Shown piece by piece: positions 34,301 through 43,800 of a DNA stretch of 64,000 nt; position 1 is the stretch's first letter, and the number at the start of each line of letters is the position of its first letter. The position numbers and the translations under genes were made by a program. Source of the DNA: Pusillimonas caeni (lineage in GTDB: Bacteria > Pseudomonadota > Gammaproteobacteria > Burkholderiales > Burkholderiaceae_B); NCBI RefSeq assembly GCF_003545815.1, contig NZ_PDUW01000001.1:496001-560000 (forward strand). The letters run 5' to 3'. The notes beneath the pieces were generated by a model, which made no database searches, was not told the origin of the DNA, and saw nothing but the letters and a program-made list of their open reading frames with translations.

Positions 34301-36670
34301 ATGCACCCGGCCACCCCACGCCAAACCCCTCCGAGCGGGCTGCCCGTTCTGCTTTGCTTTTCCCATCTACGCTGGAACTTCGTCTATCAAAGGCCGCAAC
34401 ATCTGATGTCGCGCTTCGCACGGCGTTATCAGGTGCTCTACTTCGAAGAAGCCGTGTTCGATTCCGCTTGCGGGCTCGAGCTGGAGCTGCGGCATGAGGC
34501 CGGCGGCGTGCGCGTACTGGTCCCGCATCTGGTCCCGGGCCAGACCGCTGAAGAAGCCGAACATGTCCAGCGCAGCCTGCTCGATCGCTATCTGGCCCGG
34601 GCCGATGTACAGCCTGATCTGCTGTGGTACTACACGCCCATGAGCATCGCCATATCGGATCATCTGCCCGCTCGATGCATCGTTTATGACTGCATGGACG
34701 AGCTTTCCGCATTCCGGGGAGCCCCACCGGAAATGCTCGCGCGCGAGCAACGCTTGCTGGAGCGGGCGGACGTGGTGTTCACCGGCGGCTACAGCCTTTA
34801 TGAATCCAAGCGCCGCCTGCATCGGAACGTATATGAATTTCCGAGCAGTGTAGATTTGTCCCATTTCTCGAAGGCCAGGGAAAAGCCGACGGAGCCGCGG
34901 GACCAGCAAGGCATTCCGCATCCTCGCCTGGGCTTCTACGGCGTGCTGGACGAACGGCTGGACGCCGGGCTGCTGGCGCAGCTTGCCGATCTGCGTCCGG
35001 ACTGGCACCTGGTGCTGCTCGGACCCGTTGTGAAGATAGACCCGGCATGCCTGCCCCGACGCCCGAACATCCATTATCTGGGCGGCAAGGACTATCAGAC
35101 GCTGCCGGCCTATCTGGGCGGCTGGGACGTGGCCCTGATGCCCTTCGCCCTCAATGAGTCCACACGCTTCATCAGCCCCACCAAGACACCCGAGTATCTG
35201 GCGGGCGGCCGAGCCGTCATTTCGACGGCCATCGCCGACGTGGTCCGCAGCTACGGAGACTGCGACATGGTACGAATCGCGGATTCGGCCGCATCGTTCG
35301 CGGAGGCCGTTTCCGCGGAACTGGCCAGAGGCGCCGACAGGGCGGCCTTGTATGCGCGGGCGGACGCCGTCCTGGCGGGAATGTCCTGGGACCGGACATG
35401 GTCCGGCATGTCCGAGGCGCTGGCGCGAACCGCAAGGCGAAACGCGTCCGACGGCGTGACGGCCCTGAAAGCCATGCCGCCCGCCGGCCACCTTGCGGCC
35501 ATGGCCGGCAACCGCTACGACTACCTGGTGGTGGGCGCGGGATTCGCGGGCAGCGTGCTGGCCGAACGGCTTGCCGCGGGGCTCGGCAAGCGGGTTCTGG
35601 TCGTCGACCGCCGGCCGCATATCGCCGGCAACGCATACGACCACCATGACGAGGCCGGCATACTGGTCCATAAGTACGGCCCCCATATTTTCCATACCAA
35701 TTCGCAGCGGGTGATGGGCTATCTGTCCCGTTTTACCGAATGGAGGCATTATGAGCACCGCGTGCTCGCCCATGTCGACGGCAAGCTCGTGCCCATGCCG
35801 ATCAACCTGACGACCTTGTCCAGGCTTTTCGGCAGGGAGTTCACGCCGGAACAGGCGATCGAGTTCCTGAAAGCGCGGGCCGAAGCGATAGAACCGGTCC
35901 AGACCTCGGAAGACGTCGTCCTCAGCACGGTCGGGCGGGAACTGTACGAAAAGTTCTTTCGGGGCTACACCCGCAAGCAGTGGGGCCTGGACCCCAGCCA
36001 GCTGGACAAGGCCGTGGCCGCCCGCGTTCCCACGCGCGCCTCGGCCGACGACCGCTACTTCACCGATGAGTTCCAGTGCATGCCGCTGCACGGTTACACG
36101 CGCATGTTCGAACGGATGCTGAGTCATCCCGACATCACCGTGATGACCGGCACGGCGTACGAGGAAGTGCAACACGCCTGCCGCTACGACCACACCATCT
36201 ACTGCGGACCCATCGACGAATTCTTCGGCCATTGCTTCGGCAGGCTGCCCTACCGTTCGCTGCGCTTCCAGCATGCCACGCTGGACCAAGCCTGCTTCCA
36301 GCCCGTCGGGGTGGTCAACTACCCCTCGGAAGAAGTGCCCTACACCCGCATTACCGAGTACAAGCACCTGACCGGGCAGGAGCACGAGAAAACCAGTGTG
36401 ACGTACGAGTATCCCAGCGCCGAGGGCGAGCCCTACTATCCGGTGCCAAGGCCCGAGAACGACCGGCTGTTCCGCAAGTACCAGGCGCTGGCGGACGACA
36501 CGCCCGACGTCACATTCGTGGGCCGCCTCGCGACATACCGCTACTACAACATGGATCAGGTCGTGGCCCAGGCCCTGGGTGTCTACGAGCGGATCGCCAA
36601 AGGCGAACGCGGACGGGATCTTCCTTCCGTCATGGACCGTCCACGGGCCTATGCAGCGTCCAGGCCATGA
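34301..36670 (+). CDS. Glycosyltransferase fused to UDP-galactopyranose mutase
   Basis: A 789-residue bifunctional protein. Residues about 10-400 are a GT4-like glycosyltransferase (QRPQHLMSRFARRYQVLYFEE at the start, YDCMDELSAF, SPTKTPEYLAGG as the donor-binding motif). Residues about 407-775 are a flavoprotein mutase: VVGAGFAGSVLAERLA, HIAGNAYDH, KYGPHIFHTN, the RKQWG region and the final TYRYYNMDQV stretch, all typical of Glf, which converts UDP-galactopyranose to UDP-galactofuranose. Start 34301 is preferred; an upstream TTG at 34211 is less likely. The stop overlaps the next gene (ATGA). Confidence 0.9.
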   Translation: MHPATPRQTPPSGLPVLLCFSHLRWNFVYQRPQHLMSRFARRYQVLYFEEAVFDSACGLELELRHEAGGVRVLVPHLVPGQTAEEAEHVQRSLLDRYLARADVQPDLLWYYTPMSIAISDHLPARCIVYDCMDELSAFRGAPPEMLAREQRLLERADVVFTGGYSLYESKRRLHRNVYEFPSSVDLSHFSKAREKPTEPRDQQGIPHPRLGFYGVLDERLDAGLLAQLADLRPDWHLVLLGPVVKIDPACLPRRPNIHYLGGKDYQTLPAYLGGWDVALMPFALNESTRFISPTKTPEYLAGGRAVISTAIADVVRSYGDCDMVRIADSAASFAEAVSAELARGADRAALYARADAVLAGMSWDRTWSGMSEALARTARRNASDGVTALKAMPPAGHLAAMAGNRYDYLVVGAGFAGSVLAERLAAGLGKRVLVVDRRPHIAGNAYDHHDEAGILVHKYGPHIFHTNSQRVMGYLSRFTEWRHYEHRVLAHVDGKLVPMPINLTTLSRLFGREFTPEQAIEFLKARAEAIEPVQTSEDVVLSTVGRELYEKFFRGYTRKQWGLDPSQLDKAVAARVPTRASADDRYFTDEFQCMPLHGYTRMFERMLSHPDITVMTGTAYEEVQHACRYDHTIYCGPIDEFFGHCFGRLPYRSLRFQHATLDQACFQPVGVVNYPSEEVPYTRITEYKHLTGQEHEKTSVTYEYPSAEGEPYYPVPRPENDRLFRKYQALADDTPDVTFVGRLATYRYYNMDQVVAQALGVYERIAKGERGRDLPSVMDRPRAYAASRP

Positions 36671-37857
36671 CCATACCGCTTCTGTTCCCCGGCTTCTTCC
36701 TGGGCGGCTTCGAGTGCTCGACTCACCTGCGCCCCGACAGCGTGCGCCTGGACCTGCTGCGCGCCACGCGCCACGATCGACATTCCGAGCAGGACTACCG
36801 CGCGTTGAAATCCCTCGGCATACATGCCGTCCGTGACGGCGTGCGCTGGCATCTGATCGAGCGAAGCCCGGGCCGCTATGAATGGGACAGCTTTCTTCCC
36901 ATGCTCGAGGCGGCCGACAGGACCGGAATGCGGGTCGTGTGGGACATGTGCCATTACGGCTGGCCTCCCGACATCGACATCTGGTCCACTGAATTTCCCG
37001 TCCGCTTCGCCGGGTTTGCCGCCGCCATGGCCGCCGTGGTGCGTGACGCCACGGCCGCGACGCCCTTTTACTGCCCGGTGAACGAGATCTCGTTCTGGGC
37101 CTGGGCCGGGGGCGACATGCGCCTGTTCGCACCGGCCGCGACCCGCCGCGGCATGGAGCTGAAGCGCCAATTGGTGCGCGCGGCCATAGCCGGATTGCGT
37201 GCGATCCGCGACGTCGACCCGCGGGCGCGGATCGTCACGGTCGACCCGCTGATCCACGTCGAACCCAAGACGCCCCGTGCGCGGGGCCGGGCGGCGCATG
37301 CCCGGTCGGCGCAGTACGAGGCCTGGGACATGCTGGCGGGAACTCTGCATCCCGAGCTGGGCGGGGGGCCGGACTGTCTGGACATCATGGGCGTGAACTA
37401 CTACTCGGACAACCAGTGGGTGCTGAACGGCGCCACCATCGAGCAGGGCGACCCGCGGTACAGGCCTTTCCGCAACATGCTGGCCGAAACCTATCATCGC
37501 TACCGGCGTCCGCTCTTCGTTGCCGAAACGGGGGCCGAGGGGACAAGGCGGCGGCCCTGGTTCCAATACGTCTGCGACGAAGTCTGTGCGGCACTGGAAG
37601 CGGGCGTGCCGGTCGAAGGCATTTGCCTGTATCCCGTCGCCGACTATCCCGGCTGGGCGGACGAACGGCATTGCGAGTGCGGCCTGCTCGGGAACATCGA
37701 CGCCCATGGCTTGCGGCCGGTATATCGCCCCCTGGCCGAAGAGCTGCCTTTCCAGATCAAGCGATTTTCCCGCATCCGACAGGCTTTCGCGGCACCGCCG
37801 CAGCATGGCGGCCCCGCGGCGCTCAGATACGGCACGGGCCAGAAAGGGGGACCATGA
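36667..37857 (+). CDS. Glycoside hydrolase family 1-like protein
   Basis: A 396-residue TIM-barrel protein resembling beta-glucosidases of GH1/clan A. LGIHAVRDGVRWHLIERSPGRYEW (about 48-75) is the barrel start; PVNEIS near 138 supplies the acid/base glutamate and VAETGAEG near 285 the nucleophile glutamate, so both catalytic residues are present. There is no signal peptide, unusual for a polymer-degrading enzyme but fitting an intracellular role such as trimming or transglycosylating a glycan intermediate. It is ATGA-coupled on both sides, between the Glf fusion and the ABC exporter. Confidence 0.85.
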   Translation: MTIPLLFPGFFLGGFECSTHLRPDSVRLDLLRATRHDRHSEQDYRALKSLGIHAVRDGVRWHLIERSPGRYEWDSFLPMLEAADRTGMRVVWDMCHYGWPPDIDIWSTEFPVRFAGFAAAMAAVVRDATAATPFYCPVNEISFWAWAGGDMRLFAPAATRRGMELKRQLVRAAIAGLRAIRDVDPRARIVTVDPLIHVEPKTPRARGRAAHARSAQYEAWDMLAGTLHPELGGGPDCLDIMGVNYYSDNQWVLNGATIEQGDPRYRPFRNMLAETYHRYRRPLFVAETGAEGTRRRPWFQYVCDEVCAALEAGVPVEGICLYPVADYPGWADERHCECGLLGNIDAHGLRPVYRPLAEELPFQIKRFSRIRQAFAAPPQHGGPAALRYGTGQKGGP

Positions 37858-39617
37858 CCTCGAGCCGCCTGCCCGGCCGTCCTTGGCCTTTCCTGCTCAA
37901 GTACGTCCGCGCCCGCCGCTGGCAGTTCGCGGGGCTGGCGCTGCTGGTCGTGGGCGCGGGGTCCTGCGCGGTGGCGGTTCAATACGGCATGAAGCTGATC
38001 GTGGACGCCATGGCCCAGGCCGACAGGCAGACGGCGGCCGTGTGGCCGCCGCTGGTCATGTTCTTGAGCCTGATCGCGTTGGAGAACGTATTGTGGCGCT
38101 GCAGCGGATGGCTGGGCTGCCGGGTCATCGTGGCCACCGGCGTCGACATCCGGGTGGACCTGTTCGAACATCTCATCGGGCATCCCATGCGCTATTTCGC
38201 CAGGCACATGGCGGGCTCGCTCAGCAGCCGGATCACAGCGACGGCCGGTTCGACCGGCGCAATACTGAGCCGCCTGGTCTGGAACATATCGCCGCCCGCC
38301 GTGGACTTCATCGGCGCCGTAGTCGTCCTGACTCTCGTCGATTACCACATGGCGTTGGCGCTCGTCGCCTTCGTCGCCGTGGTCGCGGCCATCATCATCG
38401 GCTTCGGCGTGCGCGGGCGGCCGCTACACCGCGCCTATGGCCGGGAAGCCGCCTCGGTGGGCGGCGAACTGGTCGACACCGTCTCCAACGTCTGGACCAT
38501 CAAGGCGTTCTCGTCCCGTGAGCGTGAACGCGAGCGGCTGGCGGGTGCCTTCGGGGTCGAAGCCCAGGCCCAGCGCAGGAGCTGGATGTACCTCGAAAAA
38601 GCACGGGTCATTCACGACATCTGCCTTTGGGCCATGGCCGGCATCATGCTCACGTGGGCCATCCACTCGTGGCAGGCGGCAGCCATATCCGCCGGAGACG
38701 TCGTGCTGGTCAGCGCCCTTACCTTCCGCATCCTCCATGGTTCGCGCGATCTGGCGCTCGCCCTGGTGGAAACGTCGCAGGAATATGGCGTCGTCGCGGA
38801 AATGCTGGAAGTGATAGGCGAGCGCCACGCCTTCTCGGACAACCCGGGAGCGTCATCCATACGTCCCAGGGAAGGCCGCATCGAATTCCGCGGCGTATGG
38901 TTCCGCTACTCCGAGGGAGAACCCCTGTTCAAGGGCCTGGACCTGGTGATTCCCGCCGGGCAGAAGCTGGGCCTGGCCGGCCCTTCGGGCAGCGGGAAGT
39001 CGACCCTGCTGGCGCTGATACAGCGCCTGGACGACGTGCAGCAAGGAGAGGTGTTGATAGACGGGACGCCGGTGACGCAGATGAGGCAGGACAGCCTGCG
39101 CGAAGGCATCGCGGCGGTGCCTCAGGACATCAACCTGTTCCACCGCTCGGTCATGGAGAACATCCGCTACAGCCGCCCCGAAGCCAGCGATGAAGAAGTC
39201 TACGTCGCCGCCCGCCACGCGCGGTGCGACGATTTCATACGCCAATTGCGGCACGGCTACGACACCATCATCGGCGAGCGGGGCATCACCCTGTCCGGCG
39301 GCCAGCGCCAGCGCCTGGCCATCGCCCGGGCCTTTCTCAAGGATGCCCCCGTACTGCTGCTGGACGAAGCCACCTCGGCCCTGGACACGCAGTCGGAGCG
39401 GGCGGTGCAGCATGCGCTGCAGGACTTGATCCAGGGGCGCACCGTCATCGCCGTCGCCCATCGCCTGTCCACGCTCGCCGGTTTCGACCGCATCGTCATG
39501 CTGGTGGACGGCGCGATCGTGGAGGACGGCTCGCCCGAGGCCTTACTGGGGCGCGACAGCCTGTTCCGTTCACTTTGGCAGGCGCAATCGGACCTGCGCC
39601 AGGCCAGCGCCTATTGA
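37854..39617 (+). CDS. ABC exporter, membrane and ATPase domains fused (MsbA-like)
   Basis: A 587-residue half-transporter that works as a homodimer. Six hydrophobic segments fall in about residues 20-300; the ATPase follows with Walker A GPSGSGKST (about 375-383), the signature LSGGQRQR (about 477-484), Walker B VLLLDEATSALD (about 496-507) and the H-loop histidine in VAHRLST. Such exporters move lipids, lipid-linked sugars or peptides. Start at 37854 overlaps the previous stop (ATGA). It probably exports the glycolipid made by the two upstream genes. Confidence 0.93.
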   Translation: MTSSRLPGRPWPFLLKYVRARRWQFAGLALLVVGAGSCAVAVQYGMKLIVDAMAQADRQTAAVWPPLVMFLSLIALENVLWRCSGWLGCRVIVATGVDIRVDLFEHLIGHPMRYFARHMAGSLSSRITATAGSTGAILSRLVWNISPPAVDFIGAVVVLTLVDYHMALALVAFVAVVAAIIIGFGVRGRPLHRAYGREAASVGGELVDTVSNVWTIKAFSSRERERERLAGAFGVEAQAQRRSWMYLEKARVIHDICLWAMAGIMLTWAIHSWQAAAISAGDVVLVSALTFRILHGSRDLALALVETSQEYGVVAEMLEVIGERHAFSDNPGASSIRPREGRIEFRGVWFRYSEGEPLFKGLDLVIPAGQKLGLAGPSGSGKSTLLALIQRLDDVQQGEVLIDGTPVTQMRQDSLREGIAAVPQDINLFHRSVMENIRYSRPEASDEEVYVAARHARCDDFIRQLRHGYDTIIGERGITLSGGQRQRLAIARAFLKDAPVLLLDEATSALDTQSERAVQHALQDLIQGRTVIAVAHRLSTLAGFDRIVMLVDGAIVEDGSPEALLGRDSLFRSLWQAQSDLRQASAY

Positions 39618-39654
39618 TGCAGGTTCGCTGCCGAATCCGCAGTGTCCATTCCCA

Positions 39655-40977
39655 TCATCGAGCCGACTCCGACCTGATGTGCCCTACTTTGGCCGGCAGA
39701 TCTCTCCACTCCGGCTTCTGGGCGAAACTGGTGCGCATGTAGTTCACCAACGTCGCGACTTGACGGTCGCTCAAGCTGTGCCGGAACGGCGGCATATAGC
39801 CCAGGTCGTCGTTCGCGGGAGACTGTACGCCGTCGAGGATATGGCGCACCACGTTGTCAGGCTCATCGAGGTATAGCGACGTGCTGAACCAAAGCTGCGG
39901 CTGTACGCCGAATGTCGCCGGGCCGTCGCCTGCGTGGTGGCAGGCAAGGCAAGCCGAGGCAAACAGCCTCGCTCCTTCCGTCACCGGGGGCGAAAGCGTA
40001 GCCGCGGCCTGCGTCCTGCGCTCCGTTTCCGCGGGCGCCGCTTGCTTGCCGCCGCCATCGGGCTCGCCGTTGCCGTCGCCGTTGCCAAGCGATGCAAGGT
40101 AAGTCGCCAGCGCCCGGGTGTCGGACTCCGCTATCCGGGCGGTGCCCTCGCGGACAACGGGCGCCATCGATCCCGCCGCAGCCCCATGCGCCTCGTCAAA
40201 ACCGTAGCGAAGATAGTTGAACAGCGCTTCCTGCGTCCAGGCGACAGGCGCCGGCGATTCCTGATTGAGGGCCGGGGCGATCCAGCCTTCCGCCTCGCCC
40301 CCGGCCAGATAGTGCTTCCCTTCTTTTTCGGCTCCCAGGGCATTGCGCGGCGAATGGCATGCGGCACAGTGGCCCGCCGCTCGCGCCAGATAGTTGCCGC
40401 GATTCCACTCCTCGGACTCCCCCTCCACAGGCTCGATCGGATCCGGGTCCAGGAACAGCAGATTCCAGCCCGCCATCAAGGGGCGGATATTGAATGGAAA
40501 CGGCAGCTCCGTCTCGGGCGGCTCGGCCCGCACCGCGGGCTGCGTCATGATGTACGCGTACAGCGCTTCCATGTCGTCCGGGCTGAGGTGGGTGTAGTAG
40601 GTGTATGGGAACGCGGGGTAGAGATAACTGCCATCGCGCGCCACGCCATGTCGCATCGCACGGTCGAAAGCATCGAATGACCACGCTCCTATGCCCGTTT
40701 CGGGATCGGGCGTGATGTTGGTGGTATAGATGGTGCCGAAGGGCGTTTCCATGGGCAGGCCGCCGGCGTTGCGCTGGCCGTTCGGGGCCGTGTGGCAGAC
40801 GACGCACAGGCCCGCCGCCGCAATGTTCCCGCCCCGTTGCAATTGCTCTTCCGGAAAGCTGCCTTGGGGCTGTACGGGTTCGATCGCGGGCTTCCACACG
40901 TAGGCGAAAAGCGCCGCAGCCAATACGATCACGACGATCAATGTCCAAAGCAGGAAGGTGGCGCGTCGAGATTTCAT
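39655..40977 (-). CDS. Membrane-anchored triheme cytochrome c, electron acceptor of the molybdenum hydroxylase
   Basis: A 440-residue periplasmic cytochrome anchored by one N-terminal helix (about 8-27). Three CxxCH heme sites are present: CVVCH at 58-62, CAACH near 207 and CLACH near 345, with a Gly/Glu-rich linker before the third. This matches the alcohol-dehydrogenase-type triheme subunits paired with isoquinoline/nicotinate dehydrogenase-like enzymes; it passes electrons to the respiratory chain. The start overlaps the stop of the large molybdenum subunit (ATGA). Confidence 0.93.
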   Translation of the reverse strand: MKSRRATFLLWTLIVVIVLAAALFAYVWKPAIEPVQPQGSFPEEQLQRGGNIAAAGLCVVCHTAPNGQRNAGGLPMETPFGTIYTTNITPDPETGIGAWSFDAFDRAMRHGVARDGSYLYPAFPYTYYTHLSPDDMEALYAYIMTQPAVRAEPPETELPFPFNIRPLMAGWNLLFLDPDPIEPVEGESEEWNRGNYLARAAGHCAACHSPRNALGAEKEGKHYLAGGEAEGWIAPALNQESPAPVAWTQEALFNYLRYGFDEAHGAAAGSMAPVVREGTARIAESDTRALATYLASLGNGDGNGEPDGGGKQAAPAETERRTQAAATLSPPVTEGARLFASACLACHHAGDGPATFGVQPQLWFSTSLYLDEPDNVVRHILDGVQSPANDDLGYMPPFRHSLSDRQVATLVNYMRTSFAQKPEWRDLPAKVGHIRSESAR

Positions 40978-43265
40978 GCCTTGCCCTCCTCATGGGCGGA
41001 CAGCGCCGCCTTCACCCTTTCGGGCGTGAACGGCGCCTCTCTCAGCCGCAGCCCGGTCGCATCGAAAATGGCGTTCGCAATCGCCGCCGCCCCCGGCACC
41101 GATGCCGACTCGCCCGCTCCGAGCGGCGGATTGCCGTTGTCGGGCATCAGCACGACATCGATGTCGGGTATCTCGCGGAAGGAGATAATCGGATAAGCGC
41201 CCCATTCGAGATCGGCCACCCCCTGTTCGTCGAACGAGACCGACTCCTTCAGTGTGCGGCTGATGGCCTGGATGACGTTGCCGTGGAGCTGGTGCGTGAC
41301 GCCCGCGGGATTGACCATCATGCCGCAGTCCTGTCCCACCACGGCTTTGCGGACGCGGACATAGCCAGTTTCGGGGTCCACCTCCACTTCCACGGCCCAC
41401 GCGCACCACGACGCGCCCACACCGGGAAACGCGCCGTGCACATACCGGTGCTGGGCGAAGCCCCGGCCGCGCAGCAGTCCATCGTCGCTGCGGCCTTTGT
41501 TCTCGTGCGCCGGCCTCGGCGTCCAACCCGCGCGCTCCGCCACCGCCTTGACCAAGGCGATGGGGCGCTCGTCTTCCATGAAGCGTAGACGAAACGCCAC
41601 CGGGTCGGCCTTTTCCGCGGCCGCGAGCTCGTCGATGAAAGATTCATGGGCGAAGACATTGGGCAGGGCCGCCACACCCCGTATCCATGACGCCCGCACG
41701 ATAGGCGCCATGTCCAGCGCCTCGATGTCCGTGTCCGAGCAGCGGTATTGCGGTATGGCCGTCCGGTCGCCCATTTCGAACACGACGGGCACGTTGGACT
41801 GCTTGCCCAGCATCAGCAGGGGAAGGACGGGCGACCCGTTGGAGGGATAGCGGGTCGTGAACTTGTAAGCCAGGGTGTTCTCGCCGGTGATCCCGCCCTC
41901 GACCTCCATCAGCTGCGCAGTGCCTTTGGGCTCCCAGGCGTGCTCTTCCTCGCGCATCAGCTGCACGCGGACGGGGCGTGCAAGATGGTGCGCCAGCAAT
42001 GCGGCTTCGGCGGTGGCGTCGTCGGCGCAATTGCGCCCGTAGCAGCCCGAGGCCTCCATTCGCACCACCCGTATCTTTTCCTCGGGCAGGTCGAGCAACT
42101 CGGCGATGTCGGTATGCAGATTGTGCGGGTTCTGGGATCCGGTCCAGACCGTGAGCAAGTCGTCCGCCCAGCTTGCCAGGCCACAGGACGGCCCGATAGA
42201 GGCGTGCATTTGATATGGCCAGACATAGGTGGCGCGCAATGTCCCCCGCACGTTCTTCAAGGCGGCGTCGACGTCGCCCTTTTGCTCCAGTGGCCTAACC
42301 TTGTCGGGATTCGCTCTGAGCGCCTCGGCCAGATCGGACAGATCCTGCAGCGGCGGAGGCGACTTCCAGGTGACCTTGAGCGCGCGCGCCGCGTCAATGG
42401 CGTCTTCTTCGCGCTTTGCCACCACGGCGACAAAATCCTTGATGGCCACCACGTCGACGAGCGTGTCGATGTGCGCGACGGAATCCTTGTCAACCGACTC
42501 CAGGCTGGCGCCCACCATGTCGCCTCCGTCTCGCCCCCGATACGGCGGACGAACGACGCGCGCATGGAGCATGCCGGGAACGCGCATGTCGTGCACATAG
42601 ATGAGGCCGCCGGTCAGCTTCGCCGGGATGTCGACCCGAGGCACGGGCTTGCCCACGAAGGCGTACTCGCCGGGGTCCTTCAGCGGTACGTCCTCGGACA
42701 GCTCCATCGAGAACGCTTCTCCCGAGACCAGCTCGCCGTACGACAGGCCCGGCCCGCCGTCGCCGGCTGAAATCACGCCGTCGCGCACGTTCAAGCTGTC
42801 GGCGGGCACGCCCAACCTGCGCGAAGCCTGCTCGATGAGGAACTGCCTGGCCTGGGCGGCCGCCCTGCGCATCGGAACCGCCGACGACTGCACCGAGGCG
42901 CTGGCGATGGTAGGCCCCTGATTCGGCGTGCGGTCGGTATCGCCCAGCACCATCGACACGCGTTCCAGAGGCACGTAGAGCTCATCGGCGACGATCTGGC
43001 TGAACGCCGTTCGTATTCCCGTGCCCAGGTCGACGTGGCCGTTGCATGCCACAACCTTGCCTTCGGCCGTTATGGCAATGAAAGAATCCACCTGGTTCTT
43101 GGGCACGAGCTGCGACCCGGCGTCCATGGCGGGACCGGCCGCCACGGCCCTGCGCATGGAGAGGGGCATGGCAAATGAAACCAGCAGGCAGCCGGTTCCT
43201 TTGAGAAAGGTACGGCGTGACACCCGGACGGGCGGCGCGGCGACAGTCATAGTCTTGTCCATCAT
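40974..43265 (-). CDS. Molybdenum-cofactor large subunit, isoquinoline/aldehyde oxidoreductase type, Tat-exported
   Basis: A 763-residue catalytic subunit of the xanthine-dehydrogenase family. The Tat signal has SRRTFLKG (16-23). The molybdopterin domains follow, with GHVDLGTGIRTAFSQIVADEL, and near the end PLGAGESASVPGAAA carrying the catalytic glutamate of the GxGE(S/A) type. Such enzymes hydroxylate N-heterocycles or oxidise aldehydes with water as oxygen source. The TGATG junction with the small subunit and the downstream cytochrome show one operon. There is no FAD subunit, as in other cytochrome-linked members. Confidence 0.92.
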   Translation of the reverse strand: MMDKTMTVAAPPVRVSRRTFLKGTGCLLVSFAMPLSMRRAVAAGPAMDAGSQLVPKNQVDSFIAITAEGKVVACNGHVDLGTGIRTAFSQIVADELYVPLERVSMVLGDTDRTPNQGPTIASASVQSSAVPMRRAAAQARQFLIEQASRRLGVPADSLNVRDGVISAGDGGPGLSYGELVSGEAFSMELSEDVPLKDPGEYAFVGKPVPRVDIPAKLTGGLIYVHDMRVPGMLHARVVRPPYRGRDGGDMVGASLESVDKDSVAHIDTLVDVVAIKDFVAVVAKREEDAIDAARALKVTWKSPPPLQDLSDLAEALRANPDKVRPLEQKGDVDAALKNVRGTLRATYVWPYQMHASIGPSCGLASWADDLLTVWTGSQNPHNLHTDIAELLDLPEEKIRVVRMEASGCYGRNCADDATAEAALLAHHLARPVRVQLMREEEHAWEPKGTAQLMEVEGGITGENTLAYKFTTRYPSNGSPVLPLLMLGKQSNVPVVFEMGDRTAIPQYRCSDTDIEALDMAPIVRASWIRGVAALPNVFAHESFIDELAAAEKADPVAFRLRFMEDERPIALVKAVAERAGWTPRPAHENKGRSDDGLLRGRGFAQHRYVHGAFPGVGASWCAWAVEVEVDPETGYVRVRKAVVGQDCGMMVNPAGVTHQLHGNVIQAISRTLKESVSFDEQGVADLEWGAYPIISFREIPDIDVVLMPDNGNPPLGAGESASVPGAAAIANAIFDATGLRLREAPFTPERVKAALSAHEEGKA

Positions 43266-43771
43266 CAACGGGCTTCTTTGGCGGCGGGCGGCGCGGCGGC
43301 GTGCCCGGCGTCCTCGACGGCCTGGCGCACGGCGGCCAGGATCTCCATATGGGTACCACAGCGACATAAATTGAATGCCAGCTCACGCCGGATCTCTTCT
43401 TCGCTGGGAGACGGATTGCGATTCAGCAAAGCCCGAGTGGTCATCACCATTCCGTTGATGCAGTATCCGCATTGGGCGGCCTGATGCTCGATGAAGGCTT
43501 GCTGGATGGGATCGGGCGAGTCGCTGCCGCCCAGCCCTTCGAGAGTCGTTATCTTGCGTCCCGCCATGCCCGACACCGGCGTGAGACAGGAGCGGGCAGC
43601 CTTGCCGTCCACCAGCACCGTGCACGCGCCGCACTCGCCCAGGCCGCAGCCGTACTTCGGGCCGTTCAGTTCCAGGTCGTTGCGCAAGACGTAGAGCAGC
43701 GGCGCGTCGGGCCTGACGTCCAGCTCATGGTCCGCTCCATTTACATTGAGGGTCAATCTTCTAGTAGGCAT
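43265..43771 (-). CDS. [2Fe-2S] small subunit of the molybdenum hydroxylase
   Basis: A 168-residue electron-transfer subunit with two clusters: the plant-type site C42, C47, C50 and C62, and the helical site C101, C104, C136 and C138. It passes electrons from molybdenum to the cytochrome. The last 15 residues are Ala-rich. It is the first gene of the three-gene operon. It has no signal, so it would be carried to the periplasm with its Tat-exported partner, as known in this family. Confidence 0.94.
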   Translation of the reverse strand: MPTRRLTLNVNGADHELDVRPDAPLLYVLRNDLELNGPKYGCGLGECGACTVLVDGKAARSCLTPVSGMAGRKITTLEGLGGSDSPDPIQQAFIEHQAAQCGYCINGMVMTTRALLNRNPSPSEEEIRRELAFNLCRCGTHMEILAAVRQAVEDAGHAAAPPAAKEAR

Positions 43772-43800
43772 AAATGATGTGGTTGGTTTGCTCTTTAGTT

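Noticed and set aside
34367-37132. 921-codon minus-strand frame opposite the Glf fusion and GH1-like genes
   Set aside because: No domain or start signal; the plus strand carries intact enzyme motifs and ATGA couplings.
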